64,000 nucleotides of DNA from JBGTSJ01 sp041940305 (GTDB lineage Bacteria > Planctomycetota > Planctomycetia > Planctomycetales > Planctomycetaceae), in assembly GCA_041940305.1 (NCBI GenBank), contig JBGTSJ010000001.1, forward strand, positions 186,001-250,000, given 5' to 3'. Both the position numbers and the translations under genes were made by a program. This document shows positions 9,180 to 17,675 of the stretch, piece by piece. The notes beneath the pieces were generated by a model that was given only the letters and a program-made list of their open reading frames with translations, did not search any database and was not told the DNA's origin. How positions within the stretch are numbered: the stretch's first letter is position 1; each line of letters starts with the position of its first letter.

Positions 9180-11333
9180 ATGAGCTTCGGGATCAACAGG
9201 CTGCCCGGCCGCATGCCGGCGGCCGCGCTGTCCGGGACCAGCCCGCTGCTGGATGATCGTCTCGAACCGGTCTGCGACGCATTTCAGGAGACTGTGTCGG
9301 ACGCCGTCGCAGCGACGCGCGACTACCTGCTCGCACAGCAACATCCCGACGGATACTGGGTTGGTGAACTGGAAGGAGACACCATCCTGGAGTCGGAGTA
9401 TGCGCTATTGCTGGCGTGGCTGGGGCAGGAGCAGAGCGACGTCGTGAAGAGGCTCGCGGCTCGGATCGCCAAGATGCAGCGGCTGGAGGGAGGCTGGTCG
9501 CTATTTCCGGGCGGTCCGCTGGAGGTGAGCGGATCGGTCAAGGCGTACTGGACGCTCAAGCTCGCGGGGCATGATCCGGATGCGGAGCATATGGTCCGCG
9601 CTCGGGAGGCGATCCGGGCAGCCGGCGGCGCGGAGAAAGTCAACAGCTTCACGCGCTACTACCTGGCGCTGCTGGGGGTGATCGAGTACCGGCAATGTCC
9701 GGCCGTGCCGCCGGAACTGATGCTGATTCCGGCCTGGGCGCCGTTCAACATCTACGAGATGTCGGCCTGGTCGCGGACGATCCTGGTGCCGCTCAGTCTG
9801 CTCTGGGCGTTTCAGCCGTCGCGAAAGCTGCCGGACGAATTGCAGCCTCGGGAGTTGTTTCTCAGTCCGCCCGAAAACCTGCCGGTGTCGATGCCTCCCA
9901 GCGAGGCGCTCGACGCCATGCGGAAGAAGACGCTCCTGCCGTGGGACCGGATCTTCAAGACCGCGGACCTCGCGTGGAAGCTGGCGGAGCGGGTGCGGCT
10001 GAAGCCGTTACGAGGCCGATCGGTGCGGCTGGCAGCGGAGTGGATGCGCGAGCGGTTCGCGAACAGCGACGGACTCGGAGCCATCTTTCCGCCGATCATC
10101 TGGAGCGTAGTGGCGCTCAAATGCCTGGGGGAGACCGACGATTCTCCCGCGGTGCAGGCGGCTCTGACCGAACTTGAAAACCTGATCCTGCACGATGACG
10201 ACGGCGCCATCCGGCTGCAGCCCTGCAAGTCGCCGGTGTGGGATACGGCGATCGCGTTGATCTCATTGCGAGAGGCGGGCGTTCCGGCTGACGATGAGCG
10301 GATCCAGCGCGGCGTCGACTGGCTGCTGAGCAAAGAGGTGCGGCAACGCGGCGACTGGACCGTGCGCACGCCGCGGGTCGAGCCGGCGGGCTGGTTCTTC
10401 GAATTCAACAACGCGTTCTATCCCGATGTGGACGACACGATCATGGTGTCGATGGCGCTCGCGGCGTGCCTGCCGGGAGAACGCCATCGCGAATGGACCG
10501 CGTCGCTGATCCCGTCGGGCCCGCGCAGCTTCACGAACGACGCGGACTTCAGTGCCGTCATCGCGGGCCGCACAACGGACCCGGGTCGTGCTCAACAGGA
10601 CCTCGCCCGCATGGAGCCGATTCTGTCGGCCCTGCGGCGAGCGGTGCACTGGGTATTAGCCATGCAGGGCAAGCATGGGGGCTGGGGCGCGTTCGACCGG
10701 GACAACGACCGCGAACTGCTGACCCGCGTGCCGTTCGCCGATCATAACGCGATGATCGATCCTCCGACGGCCGACATCACCGCCCGCACGCTGGAGATGT
10801 TCGGGCGACTCGGAGTCGATCCCGAACACCCGGCGATTCAGCGCGGTCTCCGCTTCGTGTGGCAGGACCAGATGCCCGACCATTCCTGGTACGGGCGCTG
10901 GGGCGTCAACTACATCTACGGCACATGGCAGGTGCTGGTCGGACTGCGGGAAGTCGGAGTTTCCGCGCAGGATCCGCGGATCCGGGCTGCGGCGCAGTGG
11001 CTGAAGGCGCATCAGCAGGCGGAAGGAGGCTGGGGCGAGACGGCGCTCAGTTATGATCGCCCCGAATTGTGCGGGCAGGGGGTGGCGACGGCGTCGCAGT
11101 CGGCATGGGCGCTGATGGGCCTGATGTCGGCCGGCGAGGTGTATTCCGACGCGGTCCGGCGGGGAGTCGAATACCTGCTGTCGACTCAGCAGGCGGACGG
11201 ATCGTGGGAGGAAGACGAGTTCACGGGCACCGGATTCCCCCGCGTGTTCTACCTGAAGTATCACCTGTACCGCATCTACTTTCCCCTGATGGCTCTCGCC
11301 CGCTTTGTGCGATTGAGCCGCGAAAAGACCTGA
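9180..11333 (+). CDS. shc: Squalene-hopene cyclase
   Basis: 717 aa. The protein opens with a beta-alpha barrel typical of class II triterpene cyclases, including the repeat YLLAQQHPDGYWVGELEGD. The catalytic DxDD is D416-V-D-D in FYPDVDDTIM. QW repeats recur, for example QGKHGGWGAFDRDND, QQAEGGWGE and QQADGSWEEDEF, and the C-terminus FPRVFYLKYHLYRIYFPLMAL is family-typical. It converts squalene to hopene for hopanoid membrane lipids, as a monotopic membrane enzyme. The ATG at 9180 matches the usual length; an open extension back to 8784 lies inside the divergent dipeptidase gene and is rejected. No hpn genes are adjacent in the window. Confidence 0.95.
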   Translation: MSFGINRLPGRMPAAALSGTSPLLDDRLEPVCDAFQETVSDAVAATRDYLLAQQHPDGYWVGELEGDTILESEYALLLAWLGQEQSDVVKRLAARIAKMQRLEGGWSLFPGGPLEVSGSVKAYWTLKLAGHDPDAEHMVRAREAIRAAGGAEKVNSFTRYYLALLGVIEYRQCPAVPPELMLIPAWAPFNIYEMSAWSRTILVPLSLLWAFQPSRKLPDELQPRELFLSPPENLPVSMPPSEALDAMRKKTLLPWDRIFKTADLAWKLAERVRLKPLRGRSVRLAAEWMRERFANSDGLGAIFPPIIWSVVALKCLGETDDSPAVQAALTELENLILHDDDGAIRLQPCKSPVWDTAIALISLREAGVPADDERIQRGVDWLLSKEVRQRGDWTVRTPRVEPAGWFFEFNNAFYPDVDDTIMVSMALAACLPGERHREWTASLIPSGPRSFTNDADFSAVIAGRTTDPGRAQQDLARMEPILSALRRAVHWVLAMQGKHGGWGAFDRDNDRELLTRVPFADHNAMIDPPTADITARTLEMFGRLGVDPEHPAIQRGLRFVWQDQMPDHSWYGRWGVNYIYGTWQVLVGLREVGVSAQDPRIRAAAQWLKAHQQAEGGWGETALSYDRPELCGQGVATASQSAWALMGLMSAGEVYSDAVRRGVEYLLSTQQADGSWEEDEFTGTGFPRVFYLKYHLYRIYFPLMALARFVRLSREKT

Positions 11334-11805
11334 GCGCCCGGTCCATGCGAGTTCCCGGCTTCCCGACCGGGCAACCCAGCTTGGATTGTCGGAATGAGCG
11401 CGCGGGATCCGGTAGCGAACCGAGAAGCGCCGCTCCCGAATCTGGTGAGGCCGAGCCAACTCCGGCAGCGGCGCGAATCGCGCCGGTCTGCCAGAGTATC
11501 CTGCCTTCACGGCGTCGCTTGCACGAATTGCATGCGAGCCGGGAGCGGGCTTGTCATTTTGGGATCAGCGAGGACAAGAGATGCTGGATTGGCAGGTCGG
11601 TCGCAATTCGTAACCTATGTGGCGACAGTGGCTTATGTATTGCGATGTGTCCGGCAATTGGCGATTGGCACGCAGGATGCTTTCTGTTTCCTGCATCCTC
11701 ACTCAGACCGTTCATGCGAGCGGTCACACTCCCAAACATATCGGGCACGGAACACCCGCCTTAAGCGGCTGTGAAGCCGCGCACTCAAATCAGGAGGAGA
11801 GAACC
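11334..11805. other. Intergenic region upstream of csrA
   Basis: 472 bp without a convincing gene. The short open frames here lack family resemblance and ribosome-binding sites. Its 3' end is the csrA leader with a GNRA-type hairpin. No clear sigma-70 promoter was recognised. Confidence 0.6.
11765..11780 (+). promoter_or_regulatory. GNRA-tetraloop hairpin in the csrA leader
   Basis: GCGGCT, loop GTGA, AGCCGC gives a perfect 6-bp stem closed by a GUGA (GNRA) tetraloop. It lies 10 nt upstream of the CAGGAGGAG ribosome-binding site of csrA at 11791-11799. The Shine-Dalgarno itself contains GGA motifs of the kind CsrA binds, so leader autoregulation is conceivable. Function is inferred. Confidence 0.5.
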
Positions 11806-12066
11806 ATGCTGGTTTTGACTCGCAAGAAGGCGCAGATGATTCAGATCGGCGACAACATCGTGATCAAGGTCATCCAGACCGGCCGGAGCAGCGTGAAGAT
11901 CGGCGTGGACGCGCCGACGAACGTCCGCGTCCTCCGTGGCGAACTGTCCGACGAGCTGAACGCGCTTGGTTCGGAGGGGACGCTCAACCAGCGGGACCCC
12001 TTTCGTCCCGGGATGAGCCGCTACACGCCGCTGGCGGCCGAGGCGGTGTGTTACGAGGCGGTGTGA
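11806..12066 (+). CDS. csrA: Divergent CsrA-family RNA-binding protein (paralogue 1)
   Basis: 86 aa, longer than canonical CsrA (about 61-65). The beginning MLVLTRKKAQMIQIGD and the core VKIGVDAPTNVRVLRGEL align to CsrA. L4, R6 and R44 are retained, but G9-E10 is AQ and the usual H43-R44-E45 is L-R-G. A 25-residue C-terminal extension has no obvious motif. CsrA dimers bind GGA-containing mRNA leaders and control translation. The ATG at 11806 has the strong site CAGGAGGAG; an open frame back to 11617 is rejected. A second, canonical csrA lies at 39835-40041. Confidence 0.9.
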   Translation: MLVLTRKKAQMIQIGDNIVIKVIQTGRSSVKIGVDAPTNVRVLRGELSDELNALGSEGTLNQRDPFRPGMSRYTPLAAEAVCYEAV

Positions 12067-12344
12067 GCTGACTGACGCAGAGGAAAGCGCAAGCCGCCGG
12101 TGATGCCGGCGCGACGCCGTAACCCGCACCGGCCGTCGCGCGAGCGTCATCGGCGGTTTTCAATGCGCGGACGAATTGGCAGGACGGACCTGCTGATGCC
12201 AGCGGAGGCCGTTTGGCAGAGTCTCATTGGCATACTCACTATGAATCACGCGTCGAATGGCCGGGGTCAGGGCGCGCGACGAAGCATGAAGCATGGTGGG
12301 GCACATCGCCAGCAGACCGCCGGCGGGAATCGCTCATCCGAGTT

Positions 12345-12726
12345 TCACTGGTCTGCCGACTTGGAAGAGGGGTCCGAGGCCGCGGCCAGTTCAGCGAGAA
12401 CTTCTCGCAGTTTCACGGCCAGGGGCGGCAGGTCGTTTACGGCGGTCTCCCAGACGATCCGTGGATCGACCTGAAAATAGACATGGACGAGCCGGTTGCG
12501 CATCGCTCGCATCAGCGGCCAGGGCACGTTTGGAAACCGCTGCTGGACTTCATCGGGGATTCGAGTTGCCGCCTCGCCGATCACGATGAGATCCAACTGC
12601 ACTGCCTTGATCGTGCGAGCGTCCGCACAAAAACGCGGCGGCATCCATGCCGTGGACAAATCGGGCGATCTCATCGATCGCTTCAATGATGTCCTGGATG
12701 CGATCAGCGGCCGGTCGAGAGGACAT
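12345..12726 (-). pseudogene. hepT: HepT-like HEPN toxin gene with a one-base frameshift
   Basis: The N-terminal half (SRPAADRIQDIIEAIDEI, then GMDAAAFL) is in one frame from the ATG at 12726. The C-terminal half (ARTIKAVQLDLIVIGEAATR and the RNase motif R-x4-H-x-Y in RNRLVHVY) is in another and ends at 12345. Removing one G from the GG in TGCGGACG near 12623-12626 joins the halves into a normal protein of about 126 aa. HepT toxins are HEPN RNases paired with MNT AMP-transferases. The start overlaps the mntA end by 23 bp, as expected for the pair. It may be a true inactivating mutation, a sequencing error, or less likely programmed frameshifting. Confidence 0.72.
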
Positions 12727-13009
12727 CCACGGTCTCCGCCAAGACGGAATCGCGCACAGCAGGTTTGAGGCTGCCCGGCGTTCCCAGATCAACTCGGCAG
12801 CCCAGACGGGATTCGAGTTCGTCCTGCAAAGTGAACAACGTGAACAGTCCGACGTCCCGATCAAAATCGACCAGCAGGTCGATGTCGCTCGCGTCGGTCT
12901 CTTCTCCCCGCGCCACCGAGCCGAACAGCGACAGCCGGCGGACTCCGAAACGATCTGCAAGTTCGTCTCGCAACGGGCTGAGACGGGATACGACCTGAGA
13001 ACGGGTCAT
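12704..13009 (-). CDS. mntA: MNT-type nucleotidyltransferase antitoxin (MntA)
   Basis: 101 aa. The minimal nucleotidyltransferase motif is clear: LFGSVARGEE followed by SDIDLLVDFD (G-S-x10-D-x-D). In characterised HepT/MntA pairs this enzyme AMPylates the Tyr of the HepT R-x4-H-x-Y motif and neutralises the RNase. The ATG at 13009 follows AGGATC. The gene is the first of a two-gene unit, with hepT overlapping its last 23 bp. The protein appears intact although its partner is frameshifted. Confidence 0.85.
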   Translation of the reverse strand: MTRSQVVSRLSPLRDELADRFGVRRLSLFGSVARGEETDASDIDLLVDFDRDVGLFTLFTLQDELESRLGCRVDLGTPGSLKPAVRDSVLAETVDVLSTGR

Positions 13010-13036
13010 CTCGATCCTGCTTTCAACTCCACAGCG

Positions 13037-14158
13037 TTACGCCAGAGTGAACGACGGCAACTTCACAATCTTACCACCCTTCATCGTTGATTCGTGGGCG
13101 CAAAGTCCGACGCAGGTCCAGTTCGCCGACTGGACGGCGTTGGGCCAGGGGTCGCGGTCCTCGGCGAGGGCCGTGAGGAACTCGTTCGCGAGGTGCGGGT
13201 GCGAGCCGCCGTGTCCCCCTCCCTGGATGAAGGAGAGGTGCTCGGAATCGTGGATTTCGGCCGGCTGCGTGAAGCGGCGGATCGGCTCAGGGAGCAGATG
13301 GGCGAAGTCGGGGATTTCGACTTTGCTCGGGATTTCCGGCTCGGGCTTCTTGGCGGTGTGGAGGATGTGCGGCTCGTTCTCGACGAGCGTCCATTCGAAG
13401 CTCTGCTTCGTGCCGTAGACGTCGAAGCTCTCGCGATACTGCCGGGCGACATCGTACAGGAACCGCCAGATGTGGCAGGCGACGTCGCTGTCCTGAATCT
13501 TGATGTGGCAGGACTCGACCGCGTAGGGATTGCCGGACTTCTTCTTGATGTCCTTGCGGACGGCGCCTGAGCCAAAGCAACTGACGTATTCGGCGCGGCC
13601 GTCAACGAGTCCCAGGCAGGGGCTGACGACGTGCGTCGCGTAGTGCATGGGGATCATCTTTTCCCAGTACGACGGCCAGCCGTCCATATCCTGCGGATGG
13701 GAGGCGGCCATGTACTGGATCTCGCCGAGTTCTCCCTTCTCGTACATGTCCTTGATGAACAGGAACTCGCGGGAGTACACGACGGTTTCGGCCATCATGT
13801 ATTTGAGACCGGTCTTTTTGACGAGCTTGCAAATCTCCTTGCATTCTTCAATGGTGGTCGCCATGGGCACGGTGCACATGACGTGCTTGCCCGCCTTGAG
13901 CGCCTCGATGGACATCCAGGCGTGGTCGCGGATCGGCGAGTTGATGTGGACGAAGTCGACCTTGTCGTCCTTGAGCACGTCCTTGAACTTCGTGTAGCGG
14001 GCACCGATGCCGAACTCGTCGCCGCACTTGTCGAGCGCCGCCTGGTCACGCCGGCAGACGCCGTACATGTTGGCGTGGGGATGCGCCTGGTAGATGGGGA
14101 TGAATTCCGACCCGAACCCCAGGCCGACGATGGCGACGTTGAACTTTGACTCGTTCAT
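13037..14158 (-). CDS. Gfo/Idh/MocA family oxidoreductase
   Basis: 373 aa. The N-terminal Rossmann fold begins FNVAIVGLGFGSEFIP (GxGxGxx), and the family motif around residues 85-100 reads ALKAGKHVMCTVPMA, close to the usual EKP region but with TVP. The C-terminal alpha/beta dehydrogenase domain follows (MHYATHVVSPCLGL with the catalytic-type His). Such enzymes oxidise or epimerise sugars and inositols with NAD(P); planctomycetes have many paralogues. No Tat signal is present, so a cytoplasmic enzyme is likely. No transporter or sugar gene is adjacent to suggest a substrate. Confidence 0.88.
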   Translation of the reverse strand: MNESKFNVAIVGLGFGSEFIPIYQAHPHANMYGVCRRDQAALDKCGDEFGIGARYTKFKDVLKDDKVDFVHINSPIRDHAWMSIEALKAGKHVMCTVPMATTIEECKEICKLVKKTGLKYMMAETVVYSREFLFIKDMYEKGELGEIQYMAASHPQDMDGWPSYWEKMIPMHYATHVVSPCLGLVDGRAEYVSCFGSGAVRKDIKKKSGNPYAVESCHIKIQDSDVACHIWRFLYDVARQYRESFDVYGTKQSFEWTLVENEPHILHTAKKPEPEIPSKVEIPDFAHLLPEPIRRFTQPAEIHDSEHLSFIQGGGHGGSHPHLANEFLTALAEDRDPWPNAVQSANWTCVGLCAHESTMKGGKIVKLPSFTLA

Positions 14159-14331
14159 GGTGCGTACCCGTGTTGCAGCATCAGGGTGAGAGACAGCGCC
14201 CGACCAGCGAGAAAAGGCGATGGGCGCGGCAGTCTATCGCGCAACGGGGGGGAAAGCGACCGAGAGTCGGCGCACATGGAGCCAGGTGTGAAGAACGCGC
14301 AACTTGGCGAGTGTCCGGCCCCGTCCGGCGA

Positions 14332-15999
14332 TCAGGAGAGGCCCGGCGTCGGGTCTCGCTGCTCGGCCGCGACGGCGCGGCGCCAGCGCAGCCGCGAGAA
14401 CAGCTGCGCGTAACGTCGCGGCCGACTCTGCTGTGATGAAGCAGGGCTTTCGAGCGGCGCCGCAGCTTCGGCAGCTGTCTGGGATCTCGCGTGGTTTCGA
14501 TGTCCCGTGCCCCAGTTTTCGGACTGAGGCCGTGACGGTTCTTCGTCGCGTCCGGCATCCTGATGCAGGCGCGACCACCCCTCGGGCTCGGGCAGAATGA
14601 CATCCCACGCGGACGGGTCCTCGTCGTCATCCACTGGATCTGGCAACCGGATCTGAAGGGCCAATCCAACCTCCGACTGGAGTTCCAGCACGTCGGCGGC
14701 GAGCTGTTCTTCAACAGCGGCGTCCAATGAGCAGGTGCTGGCGGCAACGACCTGCCGCAAGGGCGCCGGGGCAGGCCGGTCTGGAATGGGGTATCGAACG
14801 GTAGCGGCGTCGCCGGAAGATTCGACCGCGCGATCAAGTTCCGCATACCGGTCATGCACCAGCAACTCGACGATATCGCCGACACCGGCCTCGTACGCCG
14901 CTTCAGGTTGCTGCGGCTCCTCCGACGGGGTCATCGGCTCCCACGGATCCGTACGTTCTGCGTCGATCGAGTCCACTGGTGTACCTCCGCCGACTTCAAT
15001 GACGGCAATCTGATCCTGGTCGTCCCACCAGTTGTCGGTGGAGGCATCGCCCGGACTGCGGCGGTGCAACTCGATGGCGGCGGCCGGAAGTTCCGGGGAA
15101 TCCGTTTCCCGCGGCGTCTCGTCCACCTGCTGATTCCAGACCTGGTCGTCTGTGACGCGGGGCGAACCGTACGGGAGATTCCACGGCAACGCAAGACCTT
15201 TCAGATCGTCGAGTGCGTCCACCACCGTGGACTGCGGGACCGGCCGCTGCTCATTGACGAACGCCAGCAGCAGGCTGTGATCGCACAGTTGATTTAGACA
15301 CTTTGGTCGCCCCGCCCCCGCTTCGCAGACCGTCTCCAGTGCATCCGGCGAGAAGATCGCATCCAGAGTTCCGCCCGCCTGGCCGATTTTCGCCGCGACG
15401 TACTCACGCGATTCCTGCCGCGTCAACTCTTCCAGCACGACATGGCAACTGATGCATTGGCTCACGCTCTCCAGTTCCGGAGTCGCCAACTGCTCTTCAA
15501 TGAGCGGCGTTCCGCAGAGTACCACGCGGACCAGGGGGGGCTCCTGCTGACGCGCCGCCGCGAGCACCCGCAGTTCCTGGAGTAGCTCGGAACTTGCCTC
15601 CTGCGCATCGTCCAGCACGAGCAGCAGGCCTGAACGTTCCGGCTGCAAGCCCCGGGCGGCCTGAAGCACGCCCAGACGTCCTTCGGTTGCAGAGTCGAAG
15701 CGGGCGTCCTCCCCCAGCGCGGTCAGCAGGGATGTGTAGAGGTCAGCAGGTGTCGAGACACCCGCGGCCGAAAGGCAGACCGGAAACAGTTCGGCCCGCA
15801 GCGACGCCGTCAGGTCGGCGCACCAGGCGCTCTTCCCAACGCCGTGATCTCCTGTCACCAGGACCAATCCGGCGCCCTGCCGGAGGCAATCTTCCGCCTG
15901 CCGGCGGTGGCCTGCGAGCGACTCGAAGCGAACGAAACTCTCCGAACCCCGATGCGGGAGGAAGGGCCGCGTTCGGAGTGCAAAATGGGCCTCGTACAC
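14332..15999 (-). CDS. ExeA/GspA-like AAA ATPase with long acidic C-terminal tail
   Basis: About 555 aa from a GTG at 15999. The start VYEAHFALRTRPF matches the MYxxHFGFxxxPF opening of ExeA/GspA-type ATPases. The Walker A GDHGVGKS is at residues 50-57 and Walker B LLLVLDDAQ near 125. A sensor-like RVVLCGTPLIE and a C-terminal AAA lid (AGAGRPKCLNQLCDHSLLLA) complete the ATPase in about 310 residues. The remaining 240 residues are acidic, Glu/Pro-rich, probably disordered, with a basic stretch near the end. No secretion, pilus or peptidoglycan partner gene is adjacent. The frame continues upstream to 16482 without family-like sequence. Confidence 0.8.
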   Translation of the reverse strand: MYEAHFALRTRPFLPHRGSESFVRFESLAGHRRQAEDCLRQGAGLVLVTGDHGVGKSAWCADLTASLRAELFPVCLSAAGVSTPADLYTSLLTALGEDARFDSATEGRLGVLQAARGLQPERSGLLLVLDDAQEASSELLQELRVLAAARQQEPPLVRVVLCGTPLIEEQLATPELESVSQCISCHVVLEELTRQESREYVAAKIGQAGGTLDAIFSPDALETVCEAGAGRPKCLNQLCDHSLLLAFVNEQRPVPQSTVVDALDDLKGLALPWNLPYGSPRVTDDQVWNQQVDETPRETDSPELPAAAIELHRRSPGDASTDNWWDDQDQIAVIEVGGGTPVDSIDAERTDPWEPMTPSEEPQQPEAAYEAGVGDIVELLVHDRYAELDRAVESSGDAATVRYPIPDRPAPAPLRQVVAASTCSLDAAVEEQLAADVLELQSEVGLALQIRLPDPVDDDEDPSAWDVILPEPEGWSRLHQDAGRDEEPSRPQSENWGTGHRNHARSQTAAEAAAPLESPASSQQSRPRRYAQLFSRLRWRRAVAAEQRDPTPGLS

Positions 16000-16532
16000 G
16001 ACTTCAGACCCCGGCTCAGTGTTGAGTTCGTTGGACCAACAGCGGCATGCACGCCTGCGCAAACGGGACGCCCTGGATGGCGCGTGACGGGGGCGCAGCC
16101 CCCACTCGTAATGAATCGAACGAGCGGTCCCAGGGTCTGAAGCCGAACCGTGGGACAGCCTATTCACCTCCCAGACACCCGCGATCGTGGACCAGGAAGG
16201 TGCTTTAGGAGGCTCTGCGGGAGTTTGCTGAAACTGGTGACTTTGATCATTGCCCCGGCTGCACCGCCCCCGGCGCGAGGCGTCGTGCGAACGTAAGTGT
16301 TGGTGATGAAAAAGAATATGACCCTGCCGGCGGCGATTCCGGCAATCGGTCGCGCCGCGCGCAGGCAAAACCGCATTCGGACTGAATTCTTCCCCCGCGG
16401 CCTGAACCGCACTACAATGAAGCGCACGCTGAATCGGAGTTGTATCGGATTGCAGCACGGTCCCGTGTCTGGCCGTGAACATCGATCACAGCGAGCATGT
16501 TGTGGCTTCGACGGAATTGCGAGTCACCGGCC

Positions 16533-16553
16533 TGCAGCAGGAGATCTGCTGCA
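16533..16553 (+). promoter_or_regulatory. Perfect 8-bp palindrome upstream of phoH
   Basis: TGCAGCAG, spacer GAGAT, CTGCTGCA. It lies about 125 bp before the phoH start, and could be an operator or an RNA hairpin. The role is unknown. Confidence 0.4.
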
Positions 16554-16592
16554 CAGTGGAGTTGCCCATTCGGCATTTCCGATCCTCAAAGT

Positions 16593-16621
16593 CGCTGCTG
16601 ACGCGCCCCGCTGCTGACGCG
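16593..16621 (+). repeat. Tandem 13-bp direct repeat upstream of phoH
   Basis: CGCTGCTGACGCG occurs at 16593-16605 and again, identically, at 16609-16621 (16-bp period). It ends 55 bp before the phoH ATG. It may be an operator pair or a simple duplication. Confidence 0.6.
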
Positions 16622-16676
16622 GTTCGAGGGGAGATCTCCCGCCCGCGCGCTCCTCAGTGAGGGCTTCTCACCCGGC

Positions 16677-17636
16677 ATGTCCACCGCCACGATTCCGCTG
16701 ACCAGTCCCGACGAGGCCCGAGACCTGTTCGGCGCCCAGGATCTGCACCTGCGGCGAATCCGCGAGGCGACCGGCGTCAGCGCCGTTCTGCGCGGCGATG
16801 ATCTGATGCTCGAGGGGACAGAGGAACAGGTTCGCCGCGGCAGGGATGTGATCGAACAACTGCGCAGCGTGCTTGGCCAGACCGGGCACGTCGCCGAAGA
16901 GCATGTGTCGCGCGCGCTGAGACTGATTGCGATCGACGGAGTGGCGCCGCAGTCCGCGATCGACTTGTTCGACAAGGCCAAGCGGATTGCGCCCCGCACT
17001 CCCGGCCAGGCCGAGTATGTTGAAGCCATCCGCCAGCACGATCTGGTCTTCTGCCGCGGCCCTGCCGGCTGCGGCAAGACTTACCTGGCTGTGGCGATGG
17101 CCCTCAACGCACTCCGCCGGGAGCAGGTGCGGAAGATCGTCCTGGTGCGGCCGGCGGTGGAGGCCGGGGAGCGAATCGGGTTTCTTCCGGGCGACATGCT
17201 GGCGAAGGTGAATCCGTTCCTGCGACCGTTGCTGGACGCCATGCAGGACATGCTCGATTACGAGGCGGTCCGGCGGTACATGGAGACTGACGTCGTTGAA
17301 ATCGTGCCGCTGGCCTTTATGCGCGGCCGGACCTTGAACAATACCTTTATCATCCTGGATGAAGGGCAGAACACCACGGTCACGCAGATGAAGATGTTCC
17401 TCACCCGCATGGGTGAGGGGTCGCAGATCGTCGTCACAGGTGACGTGACGCAAGTGGATCTGCCGCCGAACGTGTCGTCCGGGATGATGGACGCCATGAT
17501 TCGGCTGTCGGACATTCAGGGGGTCGCCGTGGTGGAATTGACGGGGAGGGATATCGTACGGCATCGACTCGTGCGGGAGATTGTCGAAGCCTACGATGAC
17601 GGGCCGCGGAAGGCGGCCCGGCAACGGAAGCGGTAA
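16677..17636 (+). CDS. phoH: PhoH-like ATPase
   Basis: 319 aa, the usual length for cytoplasmic PhoH. An N-terminal KH-like region (residues 1-80) precedes the PhoH ATPase with Walker A GPAGCGKT, LVRPAVEAGE, Walker B FIILDEGQN and VTGDVTQVDLP. PhoH proteins are NTPases linked to RNA metabolism and often sit beside ybeY, as here. The gene starts a forward run with pgpH, ybeY and a CorC/HlyC protein; 39 bp separate it from pgpH. The upstream region carries a palindrome and tandem repeats. Confidence 0.95.
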   Translation: MSTATIPLTSPDEARDLFGAQDLHLRRIREATGVSAVLRGDDLMLEGTEEQVRRGRDVIEQLRSVLGQTGHVAEEHVSRALRLIAIDGVAPQSAIDLFDKAKRIAPRTPGQAEYVEAIRQHDLVFCRGPAGCGKTYLAVAMALNALRREQVRKIVLVRPAVEAGERIGFLPGDMLAKVNPFLRPLLDAMQDMLDYEAVRRYMETDVVEIVPLAFMRGRTLNNTFIILDEGQNTTVTQMKMFLTRMGEGSQIVVTGDVTQVDLPPNVSSGMMDAMIRLSDIQGVAVVELTGRDIVRHRLVREIVEAYDDGPRKAARQRKR

Positions 17637-17675
17637 GGCGCGGTCCTCCTGGCGCGGCGCAGCCGCCGGAACATC

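Larger units (their letters stand above)
16000..16676. other. Intergenic region between the AAA ATPase and phoH
   Basis: 677 bp between divergent genes. Small open frames are present (for example minus strand 16164-16427) but lack ribosome-binding sites and family resemblance. The region holds a perfect hairpin GGGGGC-GCA-GCCCCC at 16089-16103, a palindrome at 16533-16553 and a tandem 13-bp repeat at 16593-16621. Promoters for both genes should lie here; none is clear. Confidence 0.6.

Noticed and set aside
16164..16427. 87-codon minus-strand frame upstream of the AAA ATPase
   Set aside because: No RBS, no conserved motif, Arg/Phe-rich; could be a chance frame.
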